From the NCBI GenBank assembly GCA_030998225.1, contig JAPYXD010000718.1, positions 744,001-808,000 on the forward strand: 64,000 nt of DNA, given 5' to 3'. Position 1 is the first letter of the stretch. Each line of letters opens with the position of its first letter. A program made the position numbers and the translations under genes. Below the pieces are notes generated by a model that ran no database searches, had not been told where the DNA came from, and worked only from the letters and a program-made list of their open reading frames with translations. Below are positions 38,132 to 52,801 of the stretch, in pieces. The stretch is from Diplolepis rosae (lineage: Eukaryota; Arthropoda; Insecta; Hymenoptera; Diplolepididae).

Positions 38132-40703
38132 AGTCCGGAAATCTCGCGTATTACTTGGCCACTTTAGAAAAATTCTTATACTCCTAAGAATTCGCGCATT
38201 ACTTGGCCACCTTATTTAAAGTCAGAGTCCGGAAATCTCGAGTATTACTTGGCCACTTTAGAAAAATTCTTATACTCCTATGAATTCGCGTATTACTTGG
38301 CCACTCTTTTCAAGACAGACTTTGTTTAACTCGCGTATTACGAGGCCACTTATGTATTTATATCCGTTCTGTGGTCCATTGAACTCGCGCATTACTTGGC
38401 CACTCTTTTCAAGACAGACTTAGTTTATCTCGCGTATTACTTGGCCACCTTACTTGAAGTCAGAGTTCGGAAATCTCGCGTATTACTTGGCCACCTTACT
38501 TAAAGTCAGAGTCCGAAAATCTCGCGTATTAGTTGGCCACTTTATAACAATTCTTATACTCCTAACAATTCGCGCATAACTTGGCCACTCTTTTCAAGAC
38601 AGACTTCGCTTAACTCGCGTATTACTTGTCCCCTTATAAAAATTCTTACACTCCTAAGAACTCGCGCATTACTTGGCCACTTTACTTTAAGTCAGAGTCC
38701 GGAAATCTCGAGTATTATTTCGCCACTTTAGAAAAATTCTTATACTCCTATGAATACGCGCATTACTTGGCCACTCTTTTCAAGACAGACTTTGTTTAAC
38801 TCGCGTATTAAGAGGCCACTTATGTATTTATATCAGTCCTGTGGTCCATTGAACTCGCGCATTACTTGGCCACTCTTTTCAAGACAGACTTCGTTTATCT
38901 CGCGTATTACTTGGCCACCTTACTTAAAGTCAGAGTCCGGAAATCTCGCGTATTAGTTGGCCACTTTATAACAATTCTTATACTCCTAAGAATTCGCGCA
39001 TTACTTGGCCACTCTTTTCAGGACAGGCTTCGTCTAACTCGCGTATTACGAGGCCACTTATGTATTTATATCATTCATGAGGTCCATTGAACTCGCGCAT
39101 TACTTGGCCACTCTTTTCAAGACAGACTGCGTTTATCTCGCGTATTACTTGGCCACCTTACTTATAGTCAGAGTTCGGAAATCTCGCGTATTAGTTGGCC
39201 ACTTTATAACAATTCTTATACTCCTAAGAATTCGCGCATTACTTGGCCACTCTTTTCATGACAGGCTTCGTCTAACTCGCGTATTACGATGCCACTTATA
39301 AAAATTCTTATACTCCTAAGAATTCGTGCATTACTTGGCCACTCTTTTCAGGACAGGCTTCGTCTAACTCGCGTATTACGAGGCCACTTATGTATTTATA
39401 TCAGTCATGAGTTCCATTGAACTCGCGCATTACTTGATCACCTTACTAAAAGTCAGAGTCCGGAAATCTCACGTATTACTTGGCCACTTTACTTTAAGTC
39501 AGAGTCCGGAAATCTCACGTATAACTTGGCCCCTTATAAAAATTCTTACACTCCTAAGAACTCGCGCATTACTTGCCAACTTTACTTTAAGTCAGAGTCC
39601 GGAAATCTCGCGCATTACTTGGCCACTTTACTTTAAGTCAGAGTCCGGAAATCTCACGTATTACTTGGCCACTTGATAAAAATTCTAATACTCCTAAGAA
39701 TTCGCGCATTACTTGGCCACTCTTTTCAGGACAGGCTTCGTCTAACTCGCGTATTACTTGGCCACTTTTAAAAATTCTTATACTGCTAAGAACTCGCGCA
39801 TTACTTGGCCACTTTACTTCAAGTCAGAGTCCGGAAATCTCGCGTATTAGTTGGCCACTTTATAACAATTCTTATACTCCTAAGAATTCGCGCATTACTT
39901 GGCCACTCTTTTCAGGACAGGCTTCGTCTAACTCGCGTATTACGAGGCCACTTATGTATTTATATCAGTCATGTGGTCCATTGAACTCGAGCATAATTTG
40001 ATCACCTTACTTAAAGTCAGAGTCCGGAAATCTCACGTATTACTTTGCCACTTTAGAAAAATTCTTATACTCCTATGAATTCGCGTATTACTTGGCCTCC
40101 TTACTTTAAGTCAGAGTCCGGAAATCTCGCGTATTAGTTGGCCACTTTATAACAATTCTTATACTCCTAAGAATTCGCGCATTACTTGGCCACTCTTTTC
40201 AGGACAAGCTTCGTCTAACTCGCGTATTACGAGGCCACTTATAAAAATTCTTATACTCCTAAGAATTCGCGCATTACTTGGCCACTCTTTTCAGGACAGG
40301 CTTCGTCTAACTCGCGTATTACTTGGCCACTTATAAAAATTCTTATACTCCTAAGAACTCGCGCATTACTTGGCCACTTTACTTTAAGTCAGAGTCCGGA
40401 AATCTCGCGTATTAGTTGGCCACTTTATAACAATTCTTATACTCCTAACAATTCGTGCATAACTTGGCCACTCTTTTCGAGACAGACTTCGCTTAACTCG
40501 CGTATTACTTGGCCCCTTATAAAAATTCTTATACTCCTAAGAACTCGCGCATTACTTGGCCACTTTACTTTAAGTCAGAGTCCGGAAATCTCGCGTATTA
40601 GTTGGCCACTTTATAACAATTCTTATACTCCTAAGAATTCGTGCATTACTTGGCCACTCTTTTCAGGACAGGCTTCGTCTAACTCGCGTATTACGAGGCC
40701 ACT

Positions 40704-41565
40704 TATGTATTTATATCAGTCATGAGGTCCATTGAACTCGAACATTACTTGGACACCTAACATAAAGTCATAGTCCGTAAATCTCGCGCATTACTTGGAC
40801 ACTTTAGAAAAATTCTTATACTCCTATGAATTCGCGCATTACTTGGCCACTTTACTTTAAGTCAGAGTCCGGAAATCTCGCGTATTTGTTGGCCACTTTA
40901 TAACAATTCTTATACTCCTAAGAATTCGCGCATTACTTGGCCACTCTTTTCAGGACAGGTTTCGTCTAACTCGCGTATTACGAGGCCACTTATGTATTTA
41001 TATCAGTCATGAGGTCCATTGAACTTGCGCATTACTTGATCACCTTACTTTAAGTCAGAGTCCGAAAATCTCGCGTATTAGTTGGCCACTTTAGAAAAAT
41101 TCTTATACTCCTATGAATTCGCGTATTACTTGGCCACTCTTTTCCAGACAGACTTTGTTTAACTCGCGTATTACGAGGCCACTTATGTATTTATATCAGT
41201 CCTGTGTTCCATTGAACTCGCGCATTACTTGGCCACTCTTTTCAAGACAGACTTCGTTTATCTCGCGTATTACTTGGCCACCTTACAAAAGTCAGAGTTC
41301 GGAAATCTCGCGTATTAGTTGGCCACTTTAGAAAAATTCTTATACTCCTAAGAATTCGCGCATTACTTGGCCACTCTTTTCAAGACAGACTTTGTTTAAC
41401 TCGCGTATTACGAGGCCACTTATGTATTTATATCAGTCCTGTGGTCCATTGAACTCGCGCATTACTTGGCCACTCTTTTCAAGACAGACTTCGTTTATCT
41501 CGCGTATTACTTGGCCACCTTACTTAAAGTCAGAGTTCGGAAATCTCGCGTATTAGTTGGCCACT
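40704..41565 (+). repeat. Compound module, copy 7
   Basis: D starts at 40704, 40991 and 41184 (287, 193), then a 237-bp interval caused by the one-base-shorter A monomer with CCTTACAAAAGTCAGAG at 41281. The first A/B phrase is diverged (GAACATTACTTGGACACC). Confidence 0.83.
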
Positions 41566-44500
41566 TTATAACAATTCTTATACTCCTAAGAACTCGCGCA
41601 TTACTTGGCCACTTTACTTTAAGTCAGAGTCCGGAAATCTCGCGTATTACTTGGCCACTTTAGAAAAATTCTTATACTCCTATGAATTCGCGTATTACTT
41701 GGCCACCTTACTTTAAGTCAGAGTCCGAAAATCTCGCGTATTAGTTGGCCACTTTATAACAATTCTTATACTCCTAACAATTCGCGCATAACTTTGCCAC
41801 TCTTTTCAAAACAGACTTCGCTTAACTCGCGTATTACTTGGCCCCGTATAAAAATTCTTACACTCCTAAGAACTCGCGCATTACTTGGCCACTTTACTTT
41901 AAGTCAGAGTCCGGAAATCTCGCGCATTACTTGGCCACTTTACTTTAAGTCAGAGTCAGGAAATCTCGCGTATTACTTGGCCACTTTATAACAATTCTTA
42001 TACTCCTAACAATTCGCGCATAACTTGGCCACTCTTTTCAAGACAGACTTCGCTTAACTCGCGTATTACTTGGCCCCGTATAAAAATTCTTACACTCCTA
42101 AGAACTCGCGCATTACTGGGCCACTTTACTTCAAGTCAGAGTCCGGAAATCTCGCGCATTACTTGGCCACTTTACTTTAAGTCAGAGTCCGGAAATCTCG
42201 CGTATTAGTTGGCCACTTTATAACAATTCTTATACTCCTAAGAATTCGCGCATTACTTGGCCACTCTTTTCAGGACAGGCTTCGTCTAACTCGCGTATTA
42301 CGAGGCCACTTATGTATTTATATCAGTCATGAGGTCCATTGAACTTGCGCATTACTTGATCACCTTACTTTAAGTCAGAGTCCGAAAATCTCGCGTATTA
42401 GTTGGCCACTTTAGAAAAATTCTTATACTCCTATGAATTCGCGTATTACTTGGCCACCTTACTTTAAGGCAGAGTCCGGAAATCTCACGTATTAGTTGGC
42501 CACTTTATAACAATTCTTATATTCCTAACAATTCGCGCATAACTTTGCCACTCTTTTCAAGACAGACTTCGCTTAACTCGCGTATTACTTGGCCCCGTAT
42601 AAAAATTCTTACACTCCTAAGAACTCGCGCATTACTTGGCCACTTTACTTTAAGTCAGAGTCCGGAAATCTCGCGCATTACTTGGCCACTTTACTTTAAG
42701 TCAGAGTCCGGAAATCTCGCGTATTAGTTGGCCACTTTATAACAATTCTTATACTCCTAAGAATTCGCGCATTACTTGGCCACTCTTTTCAGGACAGGCT
42801 TCGTCTAACTCGCGTATTACGAGGCCACTTATGTATTTATATCAGTCATGAGGTCCATTGAACTTGCGCATTACTTGATCACTTTACTTTAAGTCAGAGT
42901 CCGGAAATCTCGCGCATTACTTGGCCACCTTACTTTAAGTCAGAGTCCGAAAATCACGCGTATTAGTTGGCCACTTTATAACAATTCTTATACTCCTAAC
43001 AATTCGCGCATAACTTTGCCACTCTTTTCAAAACAGACTTCGCTTAACTCGCGTATTACTTGGCCCCGTATAAAAATTCTTACACTCCTAAGAACTCGCG
43101 CATTACTTGGCCACTCTTTTCAAGACAGACTTCGTTTATCTCGCGTATTACTTGGCCACCTTACTTAAAGTCAGAGTTCGGAAATCTCGCGTATTAGTTG
43201 GCCACTTTAGAACAATTCTTATACTCCTATGAATTCGCGTATTACTTGGCCACTCTTTTCAAGACTGACTTTGTTTAACTCGCGTATTACGAGGCCACTT
43301 ATGTATTTATATCAGTCCTGTGGTCCATTGAACTCGCGCATTACTTGGCCACTCTTTTCAAGACAGACTTCGTTTATCTCGCGTATTACTTGGCCACCTT
43401 ACTTAAAGTCAGAGTTCGGAAATCTCGCGTATTAGTTGGCCACTTTATAACAATTCTTATACTCCTAAGAACTCGCGCATTACTTGGCCACTTTACTTTA
43501 AGTCAGAGTCCGGAAATCTCACGTATTACTTGGCCACTTTAGAAAAATTCTTATACTCCTATGAATTCGCGTATTACTTGGCCACCTTACTTTAAGTCAG
43601 AGTACGGAAATCTAGCGCATTACTTGGCCACTTTACTTTAAGTCAGAGTCCGAAAATCTCGCGTATTAGTTGGCCACGTTATAACAATTCTTATACTCCT
43701 AACAATTCGCGCATTACTTGGCCACTCTTTTCAAGACAGACTTCGTTTAACTCGCGTATTACGAGGCCACTTATGTATTTATATCAGTCCTGTGGTCCAT
43801 TGAACTCGCGCATTACTTGGCCACTCTTTTCAAGACAGACTTTGTTTAACTCGCGTATTACGAGGCCACTTATGTATTTATATCAGTCCTGTGGTCCATT
43901 GAACTCGCGCATTACTTGGCCACTCTTTTCAAGACAGACTTCGTTTATCTCGCGTATTACTTGGCCACCTTACTTAAAGTCAGAGTTCGGAAATCTCGCG
44001 TATTAGTTGGCCACTTTATAACAATTCTTATACTCCTAAGAATTCGCGCATTACTTGGCCACTTTACTTTAAGTCAGAGTCCGGAAATCTCGCGTATTAC
44101 TTGGCCACTTTAGAAAAATTCTTATACTCCTATGAATTCGCGTATTACTTGGCCACCTTACTTTAAGTCAGAGTCCGAAAATCTCGCGTATTAGTTGGCC
44201 ACTTTATAACAATTCTTATACTCCTAACAATTCGCGCATAACTTGGCCACTCTTTTCAAAACAGACTTCGCTTAACTCGCGTATTACTTGGCCCCGTATA
44301 AAAATTCTTACACTCCTAAGAACTCGCGCATTACTTGGCCACTTTACTTTAAGTCAGAGTCCGGAAATCTCGCGCATTACTTGGCCACTTTACTTTAAGT
44401 CAGAGTCAGGAAATCTCGCGTATTACTTGGCCACTTTATAACAATTCTTATACTCCTAACAATTCGCGCATAACTTGGCCACTCTTTTCAAGACAGACTA

Positions 44501-47439
44501 TGCTTAACTCGCGTATTACTTGGCCCAGTATAAAAATTCTTACACTCATAAGAACTCGCGCATTACTTGGCCACTTTACATTAAGTCAGAGTCCGGAAAT
44601 CTCGCGCATTACTTGGCCACTTTACTTTAAGTCAGAGTCCGGAAATCTCGCGTATTAGTTGGCCACTTTATAACAATTCTTATACTCCTAAGAATTCGCG
44701 CATTACTTGGCGACTCTTTTCAGGACAGGCTTCGTCTAACTCGCGTATTACGCGGCCACTTATGTATTTATATCAGTCATGAGGTCCATTGAACTTGCGC
44801 ATTACTTGATCACCTTACTTTCAGTCAGAGTCCGAAAATCTCGCGTATTAGTTGGCCACTTTATAACAATTCTTATACTCCTATGAATTCGCGTATTACT
44901 TGGCCACCTTACTTTAAGTCAGAGTCCGAAAATCACGCGTATTAGTTGGCCACTTTATAACAATTCTTATACTCCTAACAATTCGCGCATAACTTTGCCA
45001 CTCTTTTCAAAACAGACTTCGCTTAACTCGCGTATTACTTGGCCCCGTATAAAAATTCTTACACTCCTAAGAACTCGCGCATTACTTGGCCACTTTCCTT
45101 CAAGTCAGAGTCCGGAAATCTCGCGCATTACTTGGCCACTTTACTTTAAGTCAGAGTCCGGAAATCTCGCGTATTAGTTGGCCACTTCATAGCAATTCTT
45201 ATACTCCTATGAATTCGCGTATTACTTGGCGACTCTTTTCAGGACAGGCTTCGTCTAACTCGCGTATTACGCGGCCACTTATGTTTTTATATCAGTCATG
45301 AGGTCCATTGAACTTGCGCATTACTTGGCCACTTTACTTTAAGTCAGAGTCCGGAAATCTCGCGCATTACTTGGCCACTTTACTTTAAGTCAGAGTCCGA
45401 AAATCTCGCGTATTAGTTGGCCACTTTATAACAATTCTTATACTCCTAACAATTCGCGCATTACTTGGACACTCTTTTCAAGACAGACTTCGTTTAACTC
45501 GCGTATTACTTGGCCACTTATAAAAATTCTTATACTCCTAAGAACTCGCGCATTACTTGGCCACTCTTTTCAAGACAGACTTCGTTTATCTCGCGTATTA
45601 CTTGGCCACCTTACTTAACGTCAGAGTTCGGAAATCTCGCGTATTACTTGGCCACTTTAGAAAAATTCTTATACTCCTATGAATTCGCGTATTACTTGGC
45701 CACTCTTTTCAAGACAGACTTTGTTTAACTCGCGTATTACGAGGCCACTTATGTATTTATATCAGTCCTGTGGTCCATTGAACTCGCGCATTACTTGGCC
45801 ACTCTTTTCAAGACAGACTTCGTTTATCTCGCGTATTACTTGGCCACCTTACTTAAAGTCAGAGTTCGGAAATCTCGCGTATTAGTTGGCCACTTTATAA
45901 CAATTCTTATACTCCTAAGAACTCGCGCATTACTTGGCCACTTTACTTTAAGTCAGAGTCCGGAAATCTCGCGTATTACTTGGCCACTTTAGAAAAATTC
46001 TTATACTCCTATGAATTCGCGTATTACTTGGCCACCTTACTTTAAGTCAGAGTCCGAAAATCTCGCGTATTAGTTGGCCACTTTATAACAATTCTTATAC
46101 TCCTAACAATTCGCGCATAACTTGGCCACTCTTTTCAAAACAGACTTCGCTTAACTCGCGTATTACTTGGCCCCGTATAAAAATTCTTACACTCCTAAGA
46201 ACTCGCGCATTACTTGGCCACTTTACTTTAAGTCAGAGTCCGGAAATCTCGCGCATTACTTGGCCACTTTACTTTAAGTCAGAGTCCGGAAATCTCGCGT
46301 ATTAGTTGGCCACTTTATAACAATTCTTATACTCCTAACAATTCGCGCATAACTTTGCCACTCTTTTCAAAACAGACTTCGCTTAACTCGCGTATTACTT
46401 GGCCCCGTATAAAAATTCTTACACTCCTAAGAACTCGCGCATTACTTGGCCACTTTACTTCAAGTCAGAGTCCGGAAATCTCGCGCATTACTTGGCCACT
46501 TTACTTTAAGTCAGAGTCCGGAAATCTCGCGTATTAGTTGGCCACTTTATAACAATTCTTATACTCCTAAGAATTCGCGCATTACTTGGCGACTCTTTTC
46601 AGGACAGGCTTCGTCTAACTCGCGTATTACGCGGCCACTTATGTATTTATATCAGTCATGAGGTCCATTGAACTTGCGCATTACTTGATCACCTTACTTT
46701 CAGTCAGAGTCCGAAAATCTCGCGTATTAGTTGGCCACTTTAGAAAAATTCTTATACTCCTATGAATTCGCGTATTACTTGGCCACCTTACTTTAAGTCA
46801 GAGTCCGAAAATCACGCGTATTAGTTGGCCACTTTATAACAATTCTTATACTCCTAACAATTCGCGCATAACTTTGCCACTCTTTTCAAAACAGACTTCG
46901 CTTAACTCGCGTATTACTTGGCCCCGTATAAAAATTCTTACACTCCTAAGAACTCGCGCATTACTTGGCCACTTTACTTTAAGTCAGAGTCCGGAAATCT
47001 CGCGCATTACTTGGCCACTTTACTTTAAGTCAGAGTCCGGAAATCTCGCGTATTAGTTGGCCACTTTATAACAATTCTTATACTCCTAAGAATTCGCGCA
47101 TTACTTGGCGACTCTTTTCAGGACAGGCTTCGTCTAACTCGCGTATTACGCGGCCACTTATGTTTTTATATCAGTCATGAGGTCCATTGAACTTGCGCAT
47201 TACTTGGCCACTTTACTTTAAGTCAGAGTCCGGAAATCTCGCGCATTACTTGGCCACTTTACTTTAAGTCAGAGTCCGAAAATCTCGCGTATTAGTTGGC
47301 CACTTTATAACAATTCTTATACTCCTAACAATTCGCGCATAACTTGGCCACTCTTTTCAAGACAGACTTCGCTTAACTCGCGTATTACTTGGCCCCGTAT
47401 AAAAATTCTTACACTCCTAAGAACTCGCGCATTACTTGG

Positions 47440-48891
47440 CCACTTTACATAAAGTCAGAGTCCGGAAATCTCGCGCATTACTTGGCCACTTTACTTTAAG
47501 TCAGAGTCCGGAAATCTCGCGTATTAGTTGGCCACTTTAAAACAATTCTTATACTCCTAACAATTCGCGCATTACTTGGCCACTCTTTTCAAGACAGACT
47601 TCGCTTAACTCGCGTATTACTTGGCCCCTTATAAAAATTCTTACACTCCTAAGAACTCGCGCATTACTTGGCCACTTTACTTTAAGTCAGAGTCCGGAAA
47701 TCTCGCGCATTACTTGGCCACTTTACTTTAAGTCAGAGTCCGGAAATCTCACGTATTACTTGGCCACTTGATAAAAATTCTAATACTCCTAAGAATTCGC
47801 GCATTACTTGGCCACTCTTTTCAGGACAGACTTCGTTTAACTCGCGTATTACGAGACCACTTATGTATTTATATCAGTCCTGTGGCCCATTGAACCTGAC
47901 CTTACTTAAGGTCAGAGTCCGGAAATCTCGCGTATTACTTGGCCACTTTAGAAAAATTCTTATACTCCTAAGAATTCGCGCATTACTTGGCCACCTTATT
48001 TAAAGTCAGAGTCCGGAAATCTCGAGTATTACTTGGCCACTTTAGAAAAATTCTTATACTCCTATGAATTCGCGTATTACTTGGCCACTCTTTTCAAGAC
48101 AGACTTCGTTTATCGCGCGTATTACGAGGCCACTTATGTATTTATATCCGTTCTGTGGTCCATTGAACTCGCGCATTACTTGGCCACTCTTTTCAAGACA
48201 GACTTAGTTTATCTCGCGTATTACTTGGCCACCTTACTTGAAGTCAGAGTTCGGAAATCTCGCGTATTACTTGGCCACCTTACTTAAAGTCTGAGTCCGA
48301 AAATCTCGGGTATTAGTTGGCCACTTTATAACAATTCTTATACTCCTAACAATTCGCGCATAGCTTGGCCACTCTTTTCAAGACAGACTTCGCTTAACTC
48401 GCGTATTACTTGGCCCCTTATAAAAATTCTTACACTCCTAAGAACTCGCGCATTACTTGGCCACTTTACTTTAAGTCAGAGTCCGGAACTCTCGAGTATT
48501 ATTTGGCCACTTTAGAAAAATTCTTATACTCCTATGAATTCGCGCATTACTTGGCCACTCTTTTCAAGACTGACTTTGTTTAACTCGCGTATTACGAGGC
48601 CACTTATGTATTTATATCAGTCCTGTGGTCCATTGAACTCGCGCATTACTTGGCCACTCTTTTCAAGACAGACTTCGTTTATCTCGCGTATTACTTGGCC
48701 ACCTTACTTAAAGTCAGAGTCCGGAAATCTCGCGTATTAGTTGGCCACTTTATAACAATTCTTATACTCCTAAGAATTCGCGCATTACTTGGCCACTCTT
48801 TTCAGGACAGGCTTCGTCTAACTCGCGTATTACGAGGCCACTTATGTATTTATATCAGTCATGAGGTCCATTGAACTTGCGCATTACTTGA
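47440..48891 (+). repeat. 1,452-bp tandem unit, first member
   Basis: Matches 48892-50343 at offset 1,452 (TTGATAAAA marker 47768 versus 49220; palindrome 47896 versus 49348; D-bearing pentamer 48.53 versus 49.99 kb). It also matches 37.73-39.1 kb at offset 9,784. Boundaries are approximate to about one monomer. Carries CTCGGG at 48307. Confidence 0.78.
47896..47915. other. Perfect 20-bp inverted repeat, third copy
   Basis: Identical to the copy at 11446. It sits in the first member of the 1,452-bp tandem pair. Confidence 0.85.
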
Positions 48892-50343
48892 TCACCTTAC
48901 TTTAAGTCAGAGTCCGAAAATCTCGCGCATTACTTGTTCACCTTACTTTAAGTCAGAGTCCGAAAATCTCGCGTATTAGTTGGCCACTTTATAACAATTC
49001 TTATACTCCTAACAATTCGCGCATAACTTGGCCACTCTTTTCAAGACAGACTTCGCTTAACTCGCGTATTACTTGGCCCCTTATAAAAATTCTTACACTC
49101 CTAAGAACTCGCGCATTACTTGGCCACTTTACTTTAAGTCAGAGTCCGGAAATCTCGCGCATTACTTGGCCACTTTACTTTAAGTCAGAGTCCGGAAATC
49201 TCACGTATTACTTGGCCACTTGATAAAAATTCTAATACTCCTAAGAATTCGCGCATTACTTGGCCACTCTTTTCAGGACAGACTTCGTTTAACTCGCGTA
49301 TTACGAGACCACTTATGTATTTATATCAGTCCTGTGGCCCATTGAACCTGACCTTACTTAAGGTCAGAGTCCGGAAATCTCGCGTATTACTTGGCCACTT
49401 TAGAAAAATTCTTATACTCCTAAGAATTCGCGCATTACTTGGCCACCTTATTTAAAGTCAGAGTCCGGAAATCTCGAGTATTACTTGGCCACTTTAGAAA
49501 AATTCTTATACTCCTATGAATTCGCGTATTACTTGGCCACTCTTTTCAAGACAGACTTTGTTTAACTCGCGTATTATGAGGCCACTTATGTATTTATATC
49601 CGTTCTGTGGTCCATTGAACTCGCGCATTACTTGGCCACTCTTTTCAAGACAGACTTAGTTTATCTCGCGTATTACTTGGCCACCTTACTTGAAGTCAGA
49701 GTTCGGAAATCTCGCGTATTACTTGGCCACCTTACTTAAAGTCAGAGTCCGAAAATCTCGCGTATTAGTTGGCCACTTTATAACAATTCTTATACTCCTA
49801 ACAATTCGCGCATAGCTTGGCCACTCTTTTCAAGACAGACTTCGCTTAACTCGCGTATTACTTGGCCCCTTATAAAAATTCTTACACTCCTAAGAACTCG
49901 CGCATTACTTGGCCACTATACTTTAAGTCAGAGTCCGGAGGTCTCGGGTATTATTTGGCCACTTTAGAAAAATTCTTATACTCCTATGAATTCGCGTATT
50001 ACTTGGCCACTCTTTTCAAGACAGACTTTGTTTAACTCGCGTATTAAGAGGCCACTTATGTATTTATATCAGTCCTGTGGTCCATTGAACTCGCGCATTA
50101 CTTGGCCACTCTTTTCAAGACAGACTTCGTTTATCTCGCGTATTACTTGGCCACCTTACTTAAAGTCAGAGTCCGGAAATCTCGCGTATTAGTTGGCCAC
50201 TTTATAACAATTCTTATACTCCTAAGAATTCGCGCATTACTTGGCCACTCTTTTCAGGACAGGCTTCGTCTAACTCGCGTATTACGAGGCCACTTATGTA
50301 TTTATATCATTCATGAGGTCCATTGAACTCGCGCATTACTTGG
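48892..50343 (+). repeat. 1,452-bp tandem unit, second member
   Basis: Direct tandem copy of the preceding unit, distinguished by substitutions such as TTATGAGGCC near 49574 and GGAGGTCTCGGGTATT near 49937. At its right end D takes the TTCATGAGG form followed by C, whereas the first member ends with the GATCAC form followed by A. Confidence 0.78.
49348..49367. other. Perfect 20-bp inverted repeat, fourth copy
   Basis: Identical to the others, exactly 1,452 bp after the third copy and 11,236 bp after the second, so it was multiplied by these two duplications. Confidence 0.85.
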
Positions 50344-51939
50344 CCACTCTTTTCAAGACAGACTGCGTTTATCTCGCGTATTACTTGGCCACCTTACTTA
50401 AAGTCAGAGTTCGGAAATCTCGCGTATTAGTTGGCCACTTTATAACAATTCTTATACTCCTAAGAATTCGCGCATTACTTGGCCACTCTTTTCAGGACAG
50501 GCTTCGTCTAACTCGCGTATTACTTTGCCACTTATAAAAATTCTTATACTCCTAAGAATTCGTGCATTACTTGGCCACTCTTTTCAGGACAGGCTTCGTC
50601 TAACTCGCGTATTACGAGGCCACTTATGTATTTATATCAGTCATGAGGTCCATTGAACTCGCGCATTACTTGATCACCTTACTAAAAGTCAGAGTCCGGA
50701 AATCTCGCGTATTACTTGGCCACTTTACTTTAAGTCAGAGTCCGGAAATCTCACGTATAACTTGGCCCCTTATAAAAATTCTTACACTCCTAAGAACTCG
50801 CGCATTACTTGCCAACTTTACTTTAAGTCAGAGTCCGGAAATCTCGCGCATTACTTGGCCACTTTACTTTAAGTGAGAGTCCGGAAATCTCACGTATCAC
50901 TTGGCCACTTTATGAAAATTCTCACACTCCTAAGAATTCGCGCATTACTTGGCCACTCTTTTCAGGACAGGCTTCGTCTAACTCGCGTATTACTTGGCCA
51001 CTTTTAAAAATTCTTATACTCCTAAGAACTCGCGCATTACTTGGCCAATTTACTTTAAGTCAGAGTCCGGAAATCTCGCGTATTAGTTGGCCACTTTATA
51101 ACAATTCTTATACTCCTAAGAATTCGCGCATTACTTGGCCACTCTTTTCAGGACAGGCTTCGTCTAACTCGCGTATTACGAGGCCACTTATGTATTTATA
51201 TCAGTCATGAGGTCCATTGAACTCGCGCATTACTTGATCACATTACTTAAAGTCAGAGTCCGGAAATCTCGCGTATTACTTTGCCACTTTAGAAAAATTC
51301 TTATACTCCTATGAATTCGCGTATTACTTGGCCACCTTACTTTAAGTCAGAGTCCGGAAATCTCGCGTATTAGTTGGCCACTTTATAACAATTCTTATAC
51401 TCCTAAGAATTCGCGCATTACTTGGCCACTCTTTTCAGGACAGGCTTCGTCTAACTCGCGTATTACGAGGCCACTTATAAAAATTCTTATACTCCTAAGA
51501 ATTCGCGCATTACTTGGCCACTCTTTTCAGGACAGGCTTCGTCTAACTCGCGTATTACTTGGCCACTTATAAAAATTCTTATACTCCTAAGAACTCGCGC
51601 ATTACTTGGCCACTTTACTTTAAGTCAGAGTCCGGAAATCTCGCGTATTAGTTGGCCACTTTATAACAATTCTTATACTCCTAACAATTCGTGCATAACT
51701 TGGCCACTCTTTTCGAGACAGACTTCGCTTAACTCGCGTATTACTTGGCCCCTTATAAAAATTCTTACACTCCTAAGAACTCGCGCATTACTTGGCCACT
51801 TTACTTTAAGTCAGAGTCCGGAAATCTCGCGTATTAGTTGGCCACTTTATAACAATTCTTATACTCCTTAGAATTCGCGCATTACTTGGCCACTCTTTTC
51901 AGGACAGGCTTCGTCTAACTCGCGTATTACGAGGCCACT

Positions 51940-52801
51940 TATGTATTTATATCAGTCATGAGGTCCATTGAACTAGCGCATTACTTGATCACCTTACTAA
52001 AATTCAGAGTCCGTAAATCTCGCGTATTACTTGGCCACTTTAGAAAAATTCTTATACTCCTATGAATTCGCGCATTACTTGGCCACTTTACTTTAAGTCA
52101 GAGTCCGGAAATCTCGCGTATTTGTTGGCCACTTTATATCAATTCTTATACTCCTAAGAATTCGCGCATTACTTGGCCACTCTTTTCAGTAGAGGGTTCG
52201 TCTATCTCGCGTTTTTCGCGGCCAGTTATTTATTTATATAAGTCTTGAGGTCCTTTGAACTTGCGCATTACTTGATCACCTTACTTTCAGTCAGAGTCCG
52301 CAAATCTCGCGTATTAGTTGGCCACTTTAGAAAAATTCTTATACTCCTATGAATTCGCGTATTACTTGGCCACTCTTTTCCAGACAGACTTTGTTTAACT
52401 CGCGTATTACGAGGCCACTTATGTATTTATATCAGTCCTGTGTTCCATTGAACTCGCGCATTACTTGGCCACTCTTTTCAAGACAGACTTCGTTTATCTC
52501 GCGTATTACTTGGCCACCTTACAAAAGTCAGAGTTCGGAAATCTCGCGTATTAGTTGGCCACTTTATAACAATTCTTATACTCCTAAGAATTCGCGCAAT
52601 ACTTGGCCACTCTTTTCAAGACAGACTTTGTTTAACTCGCGTATTACGAGGCCACTTATGTATTTATATCAGTCCTGTCGTCCATTGAACTCGCGCATTA
52701 CTTGGCCACTCTTTTCAAGACAGACTTCGTTTATCTCGCGTATTACTTGGCCACCTTACTTAAAGTCAGAGTTCGGAAATCTCGCGTATTAGTTGGCCAC
52801 T
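51940..52801 (+). repeat. Compound module, copy 8
   Basis: D starts at 51940, 52227 and 52420 (287, 193), then 237. The second D and its preceding C (52184-52265) are heavily mutated: CAGTAGAGGGTTCGTCTATC, GTTTTTCGCGGCCAG and TAAGTCTTGAGGTCCTTTG. The length of the phrase is unchanged. Confidence 0.82.

Larger units (their letters stand above)
37730..47740 (+). repeat. Large duplicated block, copy 1
   Basis: About 10 kb, repeated at about 48.97-60.3 kb. Offset is 11,236 from the left end to about 42.45 kb, then 12,556 (12,555 after a one-base loss near 58831) to about 47.74 kb. The step of 1,320 equals one tandem unit gained in copy 2. Anchors: the TTGATAAAAATTCTAATAC marker at 37984, the palindrome at 38112, the CCTTACAAAAGTCAGAG variant at 41281 and the GACAGACTATGCTTAAC variant near 44492. 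Confidence 0.82.
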
